DNA of 64,000 nt, from assembly GCF_028453695.1 (NCBI RefSeq), contig NC_135782.1, positions 16,796,190 through 16,860,189 of the forward strand. The letters are read 5' to 3'. Positions 36,996 to 48,955 of the stretch are shown here, piece after piece; the first letter of the stretch is position 1; the number at the start of each line of letters is the position of its first letter. Origin of the DNA: Augochlora pura. Lineage: Eukaryota; Arthropoda; Insecta; Hymenoptera; Halictidae. The translations under genes and the position numbers were made by a program. The notes beneath the pieces are model-generated. The model had not been told where the DNA came from. It saw only the letters and a program-made list of their open reading frames with translations, and did not search any database.

Positions 36996-37499
36996 AATAA
37001 TCCTAAAGGATGATCTTAGCAATCCTACAAAATTCTTGGATCCCATTTTCAAAAACACCACTATTTAACCCAACACAATTCTCACAAATCCTTCTAAATA
37101 CCTGCTCTAAGAACCTACTAGACCCTACCTCAGCTACCACCCCGCCTCAACTACCACTCTACCACACTCCACACCCATACACACAACTCCACAAGGCATA
37201 TCAGTCAGCAGCGGGAAAGATGGCTACCTCCAGGCGAGCCGCAAAATCCACGAGGTCTCGTAGAGCGGTGCCCAGTCCAATTTCGCGCAGTGTTTCATGT
37301 CCTCTCTAGGTAAACAGTCCGCTCGTCCTCCATATCCGACTGCTTCCGCCTCTCCCCAATGCGGCGTTCCACGCAGTGATATCCTCCTAGCAGCAATCAG
37401 TCATCGTTGCGACAACGCGACGAGGACCTCGGTTAGACGTCGTCGATGGAAACCGCAAAAGTCCGCGACGGATTCCCCTTTGAGCGGGGAGAATTAGAC

Positions 37500-37503
37500 A
37501 GAA

Positions 37504-37544
<41 letters not shown>

Positions 37545-37550
37545 AAGAGA
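37500..37550. repeat. GA microsatellite
   Basis: About 50 bases of (GA)n with ACA and AAA interruptions. Confidence 0.95.
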
Positions 37551-38280
37551 GCATGACATGGGAGGTGGGGGTGGGGGGAGACCAGGCAAGGATTTTCCGT
37601 CGGCATTATGCAATGCTGGCAACGGAATCGACAGAGTTTCCACTTTGGAAGATTCGTAGTCCGGCTTTACGTGTACGGCCGGCTCGTCACTTTTTCACCT
37701 GGGATCCTTCGGAGTGCTATGACGAAAAGAGAGAAAGATAGAGACTCGTTGAAGGGGATCACGGGTGGGCTATAGCGCGAGCAGAGAGGCGCGGTGTTGG
37801 GGGTGTAAGTGCGATTCGTACGTACATATTCGTGCAAGCGAATGGAAAACGGTGAAATTGAGGAGAGAAAATGCGGGAAAACAGTGTGCGGGTGGAAGGG
37901 TGGAAAGACGGGTGGTAGAGGGACGCGCTCGAGGATGTGCACGTGAATGTTACCGGTAGGTAGATTGGCGTGCAGAGGGGATTGGCTGGCTGACCCGGTT
38001 CCGCTCTTCTATTCCCTTCCTATCTGTAGCCGTATCTAGTTTACCACTTCACTCGCCGGCCAGGCCGGCCAGCCTGGGCTTGACTGACCGGCCGAGGCGC
38101 CCTATAGTAGCCGAACGCGAACTTCCTGAATAAGGTCCTCCCTCGGCACTAGAACTGATCGCTATTCCGAATGGCTCGGTTCCGGGCTCTCGGTGTAAAA
38201 GGAAAATCGAATTTGACCGATGCCTTTGGGAGCGAAAGGGGGTGGCGGGCCGGCGCCCAGAAAAGGGGGGCTTCCACGGG

Positions 38281-38311
<31 letters not shown>
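38281..38311. repeat. GA microsatellite
   Basis: (GA)n of about 30 bases in CpG-rich DNA. Confidence 0.95.
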
Positions 38312-38314
<3 letters not shown>

Positions 38315-38319
38315 CCAGG

Positions 38320-39770
38320 TGCGCCGCGACGATCTTATTGGGCGGATAGCTCTGTATACACGTACTGTCGTTGCCAGAGGGCGCCGTGGGGGATTTCGCC
38401 CGGAAGCTACTGCTATCCGGAGCGACGGGAAATCGAATCAACGTGGAAGGAGATTCCGCGAGGGCCGCTTCCCCTACCATCGCCAGATTACATACGTTTG
38501 GAGACAATTATTGCCGGGAATTCGATTTCCACGTCAAACCCGCCGGCCCACGGTAAATGGGGGCTCCACGCAGCCGCTGCTCAGTCATTTAGAGACGACG
38601 ACTGTGCCTCGATGCTACGAGTTGTCTCGGTTTTTACCGACCAGCTTTACTTTTCCAATTACGACCACGCCTCTAACACTGTCGCACCAGCCACGCTTCC
38701 TTCAGTCCGGATTCGTAATAGTCTCTTGCTAGCACATGGCTCGTAGTCATCGTAATTTATCGCTTTTTGGATGGTACACAGTTTGGAGTATAGTAATTTA
38801 TTTAATTTTTATTATAGTTGTTCCTCGGTTTGGGGATGTCTTAAAGACGTTTTCGAATATCAAGCTTTTAATTTTTAATAATAAACTTTCTAGTTTAGAA
38901 ACGATGCATTTATTTATTTAATTTACTCCTAGAAGGATCAAGAAATGAGACCTACATATTGTAATTAACGATTTACTGTTATTATTTATTATTTTGCTGT
39001 TTCACTAACAGCAACTACTTTGCTCCCTTGTCCGTTTTGTTCCTAGAGAGCCTTGGTCCAGATCCAAATCTCCGGTTCATCAAATCTCCGGCATTGTGTA
39101 GTCGCTCTATAGGGATCGTCACGTCAGCTCGTCAACGTGGCCGCGAACAAATTGCACGGCGTTCCGAGAGCGATACCCGGCTCCCGGTAAAACCAACCAC
39201 TCCGGTCCAACCGGACGGTCGCCGGACGGTCGTCGGACGTTAATCGCGACCGACCATCTCCCTTTCACCCCCTACCAACCGGTCCTTGTTACCGTGGCTC
39301 CCAAGATATTCGACCAGACTCTAATGATCGTAAATTCCTGGCATCGCGGCGAGATCTCGGACGACGACGACGCTCGAGTTCCGGTCATGTAGGACGAGAT
39401 ACCTGGACTTGGAGAATAGACGGAAGAGTGGTGCGCGGCCCCGGGATCCGCCACCGCCGCCTATGAAAACGCCGGTTTCCTCGTTCGCCCGACGAGACCC
39501 CGTGTGCAGCGGAGTTCGCGTCGAAGTTTCGCGCGGTACTTCCCAGTTCTCATCTTCGCTGCTATCCAACTTCTTCCCTTACCTATTTCCTTCCGCCAGG
39601 TGACCCATGCCCCTGGCACCCAGCCACTCCCACCAGTGAGACACGAGCGGTTCCAGGGGACGACGACTTCGTACTGCGAAGACGTAGCTTACGTATTTCT
39701 TCCTTTATACTTCGCTGACTTTATTCGTTGTGATTTTTCCCCCTTTATATTGCTATATTTTTTTATGTAA
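38320..39770. other. CpG-rich intron without recognised gene
   Basis: Open frames on several strands overlap (for example 38171-38746 and 38220-38732), but none has a domain or a conserved motif. An AGAGGGCGCC word lies at 38376. Nothing else was seen. Confidence 0.4.
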
Positions 39771-39774
39771 TTCT

Positions 39775-40020
39775 TGCTGTATTTTCATCGATTTTTCTTA
39801 ATTTTTCTCTATTTTTCCTCTATTTCCGAGCCTCTAATTTTTATTATTTTTTCTCTATTACCCTGCCTCTAATTTTTCCTATTTTCCCTCTATTTCCCTG
39901 CCTCTAAATTTTCCTATTTTCCCACTATTTTACACCTAATTTCCCTATCTATAGTCTACAATCTATAATCCTTTTCTGTCTATTTACTCTTCATTATTAA
40001 TTCTCTATTGCCCTCATTTA
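39775..40020. repeat. Tandem array, CCTCTAATTTTTCCTATTTTCC words
   Basis: A pyrimidine/T-rich unit of about 28-55 bases (CCCTGCCTCTAATTTTTCC, CTATTTTCCCTCTATTT) is repeated with decay. Confidence 0.75.
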
Positions 40021-40080
40021 TCTCTATTCGCCTCTCTATCTCTCCGTCTGTTTTCCGTCCCTTCGGCCCACAGTCTCACC

Positions 40081-40098
40081 TCTCTCTCTCTCTCCCTT

Positions 40099-40140
<42 letters not shown>
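40081..40140. repeat. CT microsatellite
   Basis: (CT)n with CCC and TTT interruptions, continuing the pyrimidine-rich stretch from 39775. Confidence 0.95.
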
Positions 40141-40143
<3 letters not shown>

Positions 40144-41180
40144 TACGTCCCAGTCTTTCGATCCAGAACGCCGCACGCACACACGGCCGCGGCCTCTCCC
40201 GCGGCGAGCCAGCCCACGGAAGTTAAACGAAGAGGTAATCCCGAGCAAATATCTCGGAATCAGCGATAGTTCAAGCAAGTTACGGGAGAACAACTCTTTC
40301 CCGTTTCCGCGCTCAGGTTATCGCGCATAATATATCGTCCTTCGCGGGGAATATCGTATAAACCGCTCCCTCCCTCCCCCAGGCCACGCCGAGGGAACTG
40401 GGGCGAGGCTTAGAGACACGTCTAACGCTCTTCCAGCGGAATTTCGGTGCCGGTTCCCCTCCAGCTACAAACACGAGGTACATTTCGACTTTCATTTCGA
40501 ATTTATTTAGTCGAGTGCTATAACACATGCTCGGAGCAACAAATTTCTATAGTCGCGAGGCGTTTATGACAAAAATCAGCAAGAGAATTAACAGCAAGAG
40601 TCACCTAAATTGGGAAATAAAATTCGAAAGCTTGAAAACTATTGCTCTAAATTTTTTTAATATTGTGATCTTTACAATTTACTATAATTTTTATCCTTTA
40701 CGTCGTCGCACGGAAGGTTACGGGAATATAAGGTACGACTTCCGGGTGGTGTTGGGGGTGGCGAGGAGAGAGGGCGGACGTATTATAGAGATTTCTCCGT
40801 ATATGAATCCTGTCGTGACGGGTAGCGTCGTGCGGATATGTAGGCCACCGATTGGATTCCATCCCATGCGTGAAAGCGCGGCGAAGAAATTGAGAAGCCA
40901 AGTTGCATATTGCAGCAGCCCTGCACGTTCAATCTGTATCCGGGATCGACAGATCCTGCCCGGTGGGGCGCGACCGGGAGTCACGTGTCATTACGGAGTT
41001 TTACGATCCGGAATGACAAAACTGGCTCGCGGCGTTGCCAACATCGCGATAGCAAACTCAGACAATTATTCAGCGCGACGAATGCCGGAAAATCGCTGGC
41101 CACACGATTACGGAGATTTTAATTAATAAGCAACTGTAAATAAGTACAGAATATTTTAAAAATAACAGAGTTCGAAGCGA

Positions 41181-41493
41181 GGGTTTCCTGAGACGATTTG
41201 GAGCAACTTTTTCCTTTGCGAAAATTTTTTTCGACGCTCCAATAAAAAGTTATTGACGAAAAACACTGGCCAATCGGAGCGCTAGCGCGGCCGCCTCTCC
41301 GCCCTCCGGCCACTACCGCGTTAGGCGCGCTAGCGCGGAGGCGGGGCGCTACGCTGATGAGTCATCACCGCGGAGGAGGCCCAGCCGTCTAAACTCCTGC
41401 ATTAGCTTTAGTTTTTCGTTCATAACTTTTTAACGAAGCGTCGTAGAACAATTTCGCAAAGGACAAAATTGCTTCAAATAGTCCCGCGAATCA
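41181..41493. mobile_element. Fold-back element family F1, copy 7
   Basis: Left arm: GGGTTTCCTGAGACGATTTG, GAGCAACTTTTTCCTTTGCG, TTATTGACGAAAAAC. Right arm: TTTTTCGTTCATAACTTTTT, ACGAAGCGTCGTAGAA, TTTCGCAAAGGACAAAATTG. The loop has GGCCAATCGGAGCG, CGCTAGCGCGG, GGCGGGGCG and ATGAGTCATC (AP-1-like). One of the best-preserved copies. Confidence 0.9.
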
Positions 41494-42235
41494 TTCTGTA
41501 AAAAGGCTTGAATTTATTCTGAAGTATACTGTATAATCCAGCCCCGTTTCCCGGAGTCACAATTTCCTATGCAGCAGGAAGCGTAACGCGAAGCGAGCTG
41601 CAGGGTGCCATAAGTCAAAATTGACCCCCCTCCCCCCGTAACGCCTTTGACCTGCACCGGAATCGACCCGATAAATATTCTATCGCTCTCGGATAGAGTA
41701 ATTGTAAACCGGCGGAATAGGCACCATGGGAACGATCCGCGGGTATACGGGGCCACGGAAGTTCACCGGTTAATATTTATGCGAGCGAAGGCAAACCCGC
41801 CGCGCGGCGAGCATTTATATGCCCCGGCCGCGACTTTATTACAGAAAATATTTCCCGCATTAGTCCCGTTTCGCGTATGATGAATCGCGGACCTGTTTCG
41901 TATTACCGGAGATTCAGCCGGGCTTTTTACAAACATGCATTACCCGGGGACAGCTTTGAAATCCCCCATCGATGTTTAGCGTTGCAACGTATCGGGTCGC
42001 AAATTATCCTCCGACTGATATTTCATATTTTCAGTGTTACTTCGCGAGCTTTGCTCTCCCGCGGAATCGTTGCGCGACCAATCCCGGGGGAGAACACAGC
42101 CGAAAGTATTCGATCAAACGAACCAAGCAATTATGCAGTCTTTGTTGCTAGTTCGTTTGTAATTTTTATATGATTATCTATTTGAAATCACATCAATTGT
42201 AGAGCAGCCAAGGGTTGCCCATGACAAACAGATGG

Positions 42236-42300
42236 ATTGAATAAATCAGTATAAAATAAATAAAATAAATAAAGGTAAAAGTAAAATGTGATAAAATGAA
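42236..42300. repeat. A/T simple repeat (AAATAAAT)
   Basis: Low-complexity AAATAAATAAAATAAA run. Confidence 0.8.
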
Positions 42301-43257
42301 ATAGATCAATTTAAATGAATACAATAAAAATTCTTGCAAAATTTCGTGCTGGTAAAGTCAATGGACTTCTCTCACTCCACGCGGGGGTGAGATCCGATTT
42401 ACGCCAATGGGTAGACGCGTCCTCTTTAGGGGAGCCCGAGAGCGTTATCCCTGGCGGCGCCGTGAATTCGTAAAAGGGTGGCAAGACAACACATCCGGAA
42501 TTACCGTGGGAACGAAAAAATTCTGATTCCCTGGTAATCTTCTTTGCCGCGAATTACGTGGTTATCGAAGGCCCCTCCCCCCAACCCCTTTTCTCCGCGG
42601 CAATCCTTGGATTAATATATGTTAAGACTGTGCAATCCCATAAGCTTGTGGCTACGGGCGCACGGCCGTGGCCACGAATTCCATCATCCCTGCTTTCCCC
42701 CTAAAGCTCGTGGCATAGAGGAGGGGGAGGGGGTTGGTCGGGTTTTTTTTTCGCTAAAACGCGCGAACCCCGGGCTACGCGGCAGTAACAGGTGTTCCCG
42801 CGGATAATGTCCTAAAAAGCTTCCAGAGCATCGCGTCGGCGTTTATCAAAGCGCCTCGAATGCGGCTGGCTTTTCACGATTCCGGCCGCCGACCCCACTC
42901 CTCTCCACCCTAACGATCCACCCCGCCGCGCGCACGAAGACAAGGGGGCGAGAACGCAGCCACGAAAGTCCGCTCGCTAAATGCCGGCGCGCGGAATAAT
43001 AAAAGCGGTTCGTTATCAATTCTTCGAGTGGCGACATTGTCGTGGGACGTAGAGTTTTTTTTTAAAAACGTAAGAGCTCCTCAAACGTCGCCGACATTGT
43101 TCCGAGTGCCGCCTTCCCGCCATTCAACCCGCCGTTATCTTTTTCAACAGGATTTTCGCTTGGCTTTTGTTGATAGTACAACGTCGACTTTTATTTGTTC
43201 TTTTATCGAGAGAGACAATTACCTGTTACACTTAAAAAAAAATTCAATGCTGCAGAA

Positions 43258-43579
43258 TTATTCTACGGGTGATTTTGAGCAACTTTTTCCTTTGCAGAAA
43301 TGTTGTCAGACGTTCCATTTAAAAGTTATTATAGATTTTGTGAGATAGGGAGGCTGGTCCCGCCGACTGCGGGCCCAGTGGTCACTGGCGCGCGATGACT
43401 CATCACGCTAGAGCCACGCCCCGGCGGTTGCGTGCGTGACGCGGCAGTGGCTGCTACGACGGTGGGCGTGCCGGCAGCGTGCTCTGATTGATCAGGGTTT
43501 CTAATTAATAACTCGAGAACGAAGCCTCGGAGAAAAATTTCGTAAAGGAAAAAGTTGCGTAAAATCACCCGCAGAATCC
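43258..43579. mobile_element. Fold-back element family F1, copy 8
   Basis: Left arm: GGTGATTTTGAGCAAC, TTTTTCCTTTGCAGAA, CAGACGTTCCATTTAAAAG. Right arm: AATTAATAACTCGAGAACG, AGCCTCGGAGAAAAATTTCG, AAAGGAAAAAGTTGCG, AAATCACCCGCAGAATCC. The loop is about 170 bases and very GC-rich, with CGATGACTCATCACG, GCCACGCCCC and TGATTGATCAG. Confidence 0.88.
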
Positions 43580-43671
43580 AATGAGTAAACTATTTAACTT
43601 TATAAAAAAATAATAAGCGTCTAAATTGATTTAAAGGGTGATAGAATACCAGGTAATACTGTTCTCCTTCT

Positions 43672-43762
43672 TCCAATAATTTCAGCAAATCTTTAATTGC
43701 AATAAATCCAATAATTTCAGTAAGTCATTAATTTCAATAAATCCAATAATTTCAGTAAATAA
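43672..43762. repeat. Tandem repeat, CCAATAATTTCAG..AAT unit, about 36 bp, three copies
   Basis: CCAATAATTTCAG(C/T)AA(A/G)T is followed by TTAATT.CAATAAAT, with about two and a half repeats. Confidence 0.85.
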
Positions 43763-44737
43763 TCTCCTGTACTTTTTCTACCTTAATTCTTCGGTACTTC
43801 AGCTCAGCACAACCGCATAAAACCTCCGATCTACTCGAACGTGGACCATTATATTTCCATCCTCTCGAACAGCTGTTGAACTCCGTTGCCTTGCAAAATG
43901 CAGCAATTAATACACAGCGCCGCCGGATTAGCTTTATGAGACCCTGGTATTGTCAATTGGTAAACGCGTCTTTGTGGTCGGCTGAATGCAGTGTTGTCGC
44001 GGCTGGAGTAGCTAATCGAGACAGCGAGTATCGAAACGGCTTCGTCGCGGCCATAGCTCTCCGGTAAACCACCTAATAAAAATGATCGTCGAGTAGAAAT
44101 CCGGCTATAATGGAGCTCGGAGTCGTTCGGCTGTGTTTTGTCCGGTGATTATGCAGCACCGCGATTCCGTCGGTGCTATCGTGACTCGTGGACGCCGCAT
44201 GTGAATCCGGAACGTAATAATAGAGGCTCGTCTGGTTCGGGAACCGAGTCAATTATCCCTCGCGCGGAAACGTTCCGAAACTTTAAAGACTTAATTGTTA
44301 CGTGCTACCCGGCCACGGCCAGAAAAACAGAGAGCTGTAATTCGGCGCGCGGAAACGATTCCGTGTTTCAATTGAAGTTCATCATCGGGCAGAAGGAGGT
44401 TCGTCAACGGTCGGTCGACGACCCTGAAGGCCGCGTTATTGTGCGCCGGGACCGCCTCCGCGCCCGGAACAAAGAGCATAGCTGATGCTCGGCACCGGCC
44501 GGCTTTTACCTGCCAAAAATCAATTTTTACGGGGTTTCTTTGGCGACGTGCTTCGACTTGCACAGCAGGGACACTTTTGGGAGAGTTTTTAAAAAGACTG
44601 GAAAGTGCTGAGTGTTGGATTCTTTTTTCTAAGTCATTTAAAAATTCGTTTGAGGACTTTTGAATTTTCTATATGATATATCTTGTATGTTATATATTTA
44701 TTATATAATATATATTTTAGACAAGGTGTCCAAAATG

Positions 44738-44956
44738 TCGCTGAGATCATTAGAAGCAAATTTTTCCTTTACAAAAATTTTCTACGAGGCCTCGTTGACG
44801 AGTTATTAAGGAAAAACGAAAAGTGCCACGCCCCAATTGTACTCGCCCCGCCCTTCGTATATGATTGGGCAGCGCTTTTCACTAATAACTCGTAAACGAC
44901 GCCTTAGATTGAGTTTTCGCTAAGGAAAAACTTGTTGCAAATGCTCCAAGGAACCC
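44738..44956. mobile_element. Fold-back element family F1, copy 9
   Basis: Left arm: GAAGCAAATTTTTCC, TTTTCTACGAGG, CGTTGACGAGTTATTAAGG. Right arm: CACTAATAACTCGTAAACG, TTTTCGCTAAGGAAAAAC, TTGTTGCAAATGCTCC. The loop has CCACGCCCCAATT, CGCCCCGCCC and ATGATTGGGCAG. Confidence 0.87.
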
Positions 44957-45306
44957 ATCTCTTCCTATAATAATAATTTCAAAAAATTATGGTTTTTATG
45001 AAGATATCAGGATCATCTTTTGCACACATCTAGGTTATATCTTTGACTTCATGCTGCTTTTGTCGTGACCTTAAAGTAATTCTAGATTCCCGGACCCAGG
45101 GGGGTCCGAACCGGATGACTATTTGCGCGAGCAAGTCGTCGGCTAAGTAGCCGGTCGGTACTTGTATAATTAATGATGCCGAAGACCGTCCACTTTCCAA
45201 CGGCATCCGGGACCCCTCGAATCACATGTGTCCTTTTACGAGCCGGGCCAACTTGCCTCACGAGGTCCGTGAATTATTCCTGAACCCGGCTTAACGTTTT
45301 TCTCTG

Positions 45307-45324
45307 CCCCCCCCCCCCCCCCCC
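45307..45324. repeat. Poly-C run
   Basis: Eighteen C bases. Confidence 0.95.
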
Positions 45325-45884
45325 GCGTAATTCCATTTCGGCGGCATTAAAACGGCCGTAAACAACGCTTAGGCAAGACGGGGAAGGGGCTGCAACGTTA
45401 ATGAGACCCGCCGCCGTCGTTTTAACGCGATGAGGTTTCGGGGCGAACGTGATCGCACATGGCGGCCGGCCGCGATCAATGTCAATTGTGTAAACTCGAC
45501 GGAGTCATCGATAGTTGCCGCGCGGCTGCTCGAATTACACGGCGGGTGCGGTACCTGCGGCTTGCCTGCTCGGCTTTATGAGATCACAGAATCACGCGGA
45601 CGCGCGCGTCCGTCAACTTGTTGTCCTTTAATGAATGAAACCAAAGAAACGAACCGTCATCGATCCGTCTGAGCTTCGGACCTTGTTCTCTGTCTTATAA
45701 TTCGTGTGACGTCTTTGCGAGCCAACCTCGTCGACTCGACTACTTGGATTTCCGCAAGGTTGGGGTAGATAAGAATGCGAATGTCCGTCGAATTCTGCAG
45801 ACAGGGGACGAGATACCGTAACTTTTGACGGCGACTGTCGCCCAGCCGAGCTCCGGAATCCCCCGAAGACCTATCGGTAGGCGG

Positions 45885-46500
45885 GGCCTGCCAGACACTG
45901 GAGTTTCTATTACTTGGTGTAATGGGGGTGGCAGCGTCAATATTAATCGCCTTTGTTGGAGCACGAATCTGTGAGTGAAGTAGAAATCAAGAGAAAATCA
46001 GATTCAAATGCTTTGTTAATTTTTCTATGATTTTAATCAGCCAACACTTCAAGACATTGGAGTCTTTATTAGAGCAATAAGGGGGGTGTTAATATTACTC
46101 GTTGCATTTGCTGAAGTGCAAGTCTCTGAGTGAAATAAAAATTAAGATGCAACCGGATTCATATTTTTTGACAATTTTTTATATTTTATAATATATATTA
46201 ATGAGTCAAAGTCTCAACACATTAGGGATTATTATTTCCTACAATAAGGGTGCTCACATGGGCCAATATTAACTTTCTTTGGTCTTTGTTAAGGTCTTTG
46301 CTAAATTGCAAAAATCTCTAAATCAAATAAAAATAAAAAATAAATAATATCCAAATCCCCCAACAATCTTTTAATTTTTTAACATATTAACAAGTCAAAT
46401 CCCCAGCACACTACAGTCCCTATTACTTACTATAATAAGGGTGCGCACCTGGATCAATACCAATCTCAACCACCACTCCACGAATCCCAGAGCAAAATAA
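45885..46500. repeat. Diverged satellite, about 160-190-bp period, about four copies
   Basis: The block 'GAGT(T)TCTATTA ... AATAAGGGGGGTG ... TCAATATTAA..' followed by a TGAGTGAA.TA(A)AAAT segment and a TGACAATTTTT..ATGATTTTAAT.AG.CAACAC segment recurs. Block starts lie near 45900, 46060, 46225 and 46412. Copies differ by perhaps a quarter of positions. Confidence 0.7.
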
Positions 46501-47509
46501 AACTTCAATCAACCCTTTAACTAAACATTGTAACCAGTGAAAAGCAACGTCCTCCAACCCACTACCCTTTCCTCGTATATCCCTCTTCGTGCACAGACAC
46601 ACACCCCATAATAAAATCCTTGGTCCCTTTCGTCGAAGGCAGCAATCCCGAAATCTGTATGCGAAAGAAATCGCGCGTATCCTTTTACGGGACACCTGTG
46701 AGCCGTTGCGTTTCGGTCTCTCGGTGCATCGCCCGGCGCGAAAAGAGGATTCAATCGCGAGATCCTTCGAATGAAACTGCCGGCTTAGTCGGCGCCCGAA
46801 AGATTGGATCGTTACCGAAAAAACCGGAGGACTCGCGGCAGTGGATACGGGGGCAAAAATAACGCTCCGAATAAAATGGAATCCTCCATTTACGGAGGGG
46901 CACCGAAGGTCCATGCAAGGGTTATCTAAGCCCTCTCTCCCCCCACTGTTATCTTAATGGTACTTATTGTCTTGACGTATAGTACACCTTGCTTCCTCGT
47001 TTCCCTCGCTCTTCGCCGCCACCCCTTTCCACGCCTCGTCCCCCTTTACCCCCGTGTACATTAAGCTCGTAGGGCTACGAAGGTCGTAGGTAGCGCTGCT
47101 GATGCCAGTCGTTATCGCACAGTGGAATATACCCTTTCCCTCACACCACCCCCGTTCCTAAGTCTTTCTCGTCGCTCGGGCGCAGTCCTCCTTCTCGGTC
47201 GTCTCTTGCTCTTTCACGTCTCTCTCTCCTCGCTCTCTCACTCTCCTTGCTCGCGCGGAGCTCTCTTTGTTCTTCTCGGACTGCCTTTGTTCTCCCACGG
47301 CCCCCCCTCTTTGTCATTCTAATCACCCCCTTGGAACTATAGTGCCTCGTTTTCTCCCGAGCAGTTTCGTCACTCGAATCGTGCCTGCAATTTGTTCGGG
47401 AATCTATCCGATACTAATTGCAGGTGTATTTAACATGTCGAGGTTTAATATCCATTGTAATTATAATGAAGATTGAGGGTGAGTGGAATTCAGATTGAAA
47501 TCTGCTCAA

Positions 47510-47990
47510 GATTAATTCTTAGTTCATTGCACATTGTCAATTTCACTTGTTATTAATTCTTAGTTCCATTCTGATTCTAGTTGTCACTAATTTTTGTTCC
47601 ATTCCAATTCTACTTTACTTGTTAGCAAGTTTTAGTTCTATTCCGATTCCAGTTGTCATTTATTTTTATCCCATTCCAATTCTACTCGTGATTAATTTCT
47701 ACTTCACATTCCTTCCACTAATTGCCACTACTCTTCATTCCATTTCAATTCCACTTATCCTTAATTTTTATTCCATCCGCAATTAATACCCGCAATTAAT
47801 TTTTATTGCATTCCAATTCTACTCGTGATTAATTTCTACCACTTCATTCCATCCACTAATTGCCACTATTCTTTATTCCATTTCAATTCTACTAGTTACT
47901 AATTTTTTATTCCAATTCTACTCGCGATTCATTTTCATTGCATTCCAATTCCAAGCTTCAGTTAATTTATTCCATTCATTCATTTCAATT
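47510..47990. repeat. Degenerate tandem array, TTCCATTCCAATTCTACT words
   Basis: Units of about 40 bases with ATTCCAATTCTACTCGTGAT and TAATTTTTATTCCATTCC, about eleven copies. No gene. Confidence 0.85.
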
Positions 47991-48036
47991 GCACATTAAC
48001 ATTGAAACGAAAGAAAAGCAATTCTTACCAATGCAG

Positions 48037-48041
48037 AAAAA
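48037..48041 (-). terminator. Oligo-T pol III terminator candidate
   Basis: TTTTT on the minus strand, 13 bases after the tRNA-like sequence. Confidence 0.4.
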
Positions 48042-48054
48042 GCCAATTCCACAA

Positions 48055-48119
48055 AGTCGAGATTCGAACTCCGGTCATCCTAGTGGCAGACTAATTAGCT
48101 AACCACTCGACCACGACTC
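48055..48119 (-). other. tRNA-Ser-like sequence (tRNA relic or head of a SINE)
   Basis: On the minus strand the sequence begins GAGTCGTGGTCGAGTGGTTA, close to the 5' end of eukaryotic tRNA-Ser. TGGTCGAGTGG fits the pol III A box (TRGYNNARNNG) and GTTCGAATC fits the B box (GWTCRANNC). AGTCG at the 5' end pairs with CGACT at the 3' end, like the tRNA-Ser acceptor stem. The anticodon and long variable arms are not intact and the T stem is only partly paired, so this is not a functional tRNA. Five T bases follow within 20 bases (48041-48037), a possible pol III terminator. A degenerate GAATCGAA-type repeat lies on its other side. Confidence 0.7.
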
Positions 48120-48234
48120 AATTTCTCGAACCTACTCCATATATTTCACTTATACGTCCACGAAGAATCCTATCAGGATTTCTGATTCCGACCAGAAGCG
48201 ATCCAAAGCAACCCTAAATTCCACTTGCGGATTA

Positions 48235-48400
48235 AAGGAGAACGATTTAGAGAAACGGCACGAATCGAACAACGAACGTGAATCGAACAAAGAACGGAAA
48301 TCGAAGAAGAGGAAAGAATCGAAGAAAATACTCGAATCGACGAAAGAACACGATTTCGAAGAAACAGCACGAATTGGTGGAAGATAATAAATCGCGGAAC
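48235..48400. repeat. Degenerate purine-rich repeat, GAATCGAACAAAGAACG words
   Basis: GAATCGAA(C/G)AA, AGAACG and CGAAGAAA words recur at 15-30-base intervals. Minus-strand Phe/Ser-rich open frames over it are artefacts. Confidence 0.65.
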
Positions 48401-48883
48401 GAATGGAATTGCAGGTCAGAGGGATCTGGAAAGAGGTGAAAAGGGGGGAGGAGGAGTGGGAGGCTCGGCACGTCCGATATCCGTGCACATATTGCCATTG
48501 CCCCCGCGCCTTATCCCGATCAGTAATTAGTCCGATCGTTTGCCAAAGACCGAAAAGGGAAGGATCGTTGATTGCTATTAACGGCGTCGCTGATTGGGCG
48601 AAACCGATTCAATTGCCCCCCGGCGCACGTTCCGCGGGACCAACTTCGTTTCTACCTCACACACGAACGATTCTTTTCTGGCCCTCTCTCCAATGCCCAC
48701 CTCCGGGGCAACTCCTATGGGATTCCGTCGCGATCTATGGGAAAATATACCGCGGCTACGTTGTATCAATATATACAGTCGCGATTGGACGAAGCAAATA
48801 GGTTAGAAAGGTAATTCTATTTTTATTAAACATTGTTTCATTATTATGGTTGTGGTACTGGTGGATAGCTGATGTTATTCTAA

Positions 48884-48955
48884 TTAAAATGAGCCCAAAC
48901 AGGATGCAAATCGGACTATGAATAACCTGGCGTTGTGTACCGGGTGTAAAAATTG
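48884..48955. mobile_element. Relic of family F3 (one end)
   Basis: AAAATGAGCCCAAACAGGAT, GCAAATCGGACTATGAATAA and a GT-rich stretch match the left end of the element at 61622 in the same order (ATGAGTCCAAA, GGAATCGGGCCATAAATA). No opposite terminus was seen nearby. Confidence 0.6.

Noticed and set aside
38171..38746. 191-codon plus-strand open frame
   Set aside because: It contains a GA microsatellite translated as Arg-Glu repeats and overlaps other frames of similar length.
40527..41126. 199-codon plus-strand open frame
   Set aside because: Composition changes midway from AT-rich to GC-rich, no domain is recognised, and it overlaps open minus-strand frames. It runs up to an F1 copy.
44742..44751. 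TGAGATCATT, the 5' ten bases of bantam microRNA
   Set aside because: The match stops after ten bases and lies in the outer arm of an F1 copy; no bantam precursor hairpin.
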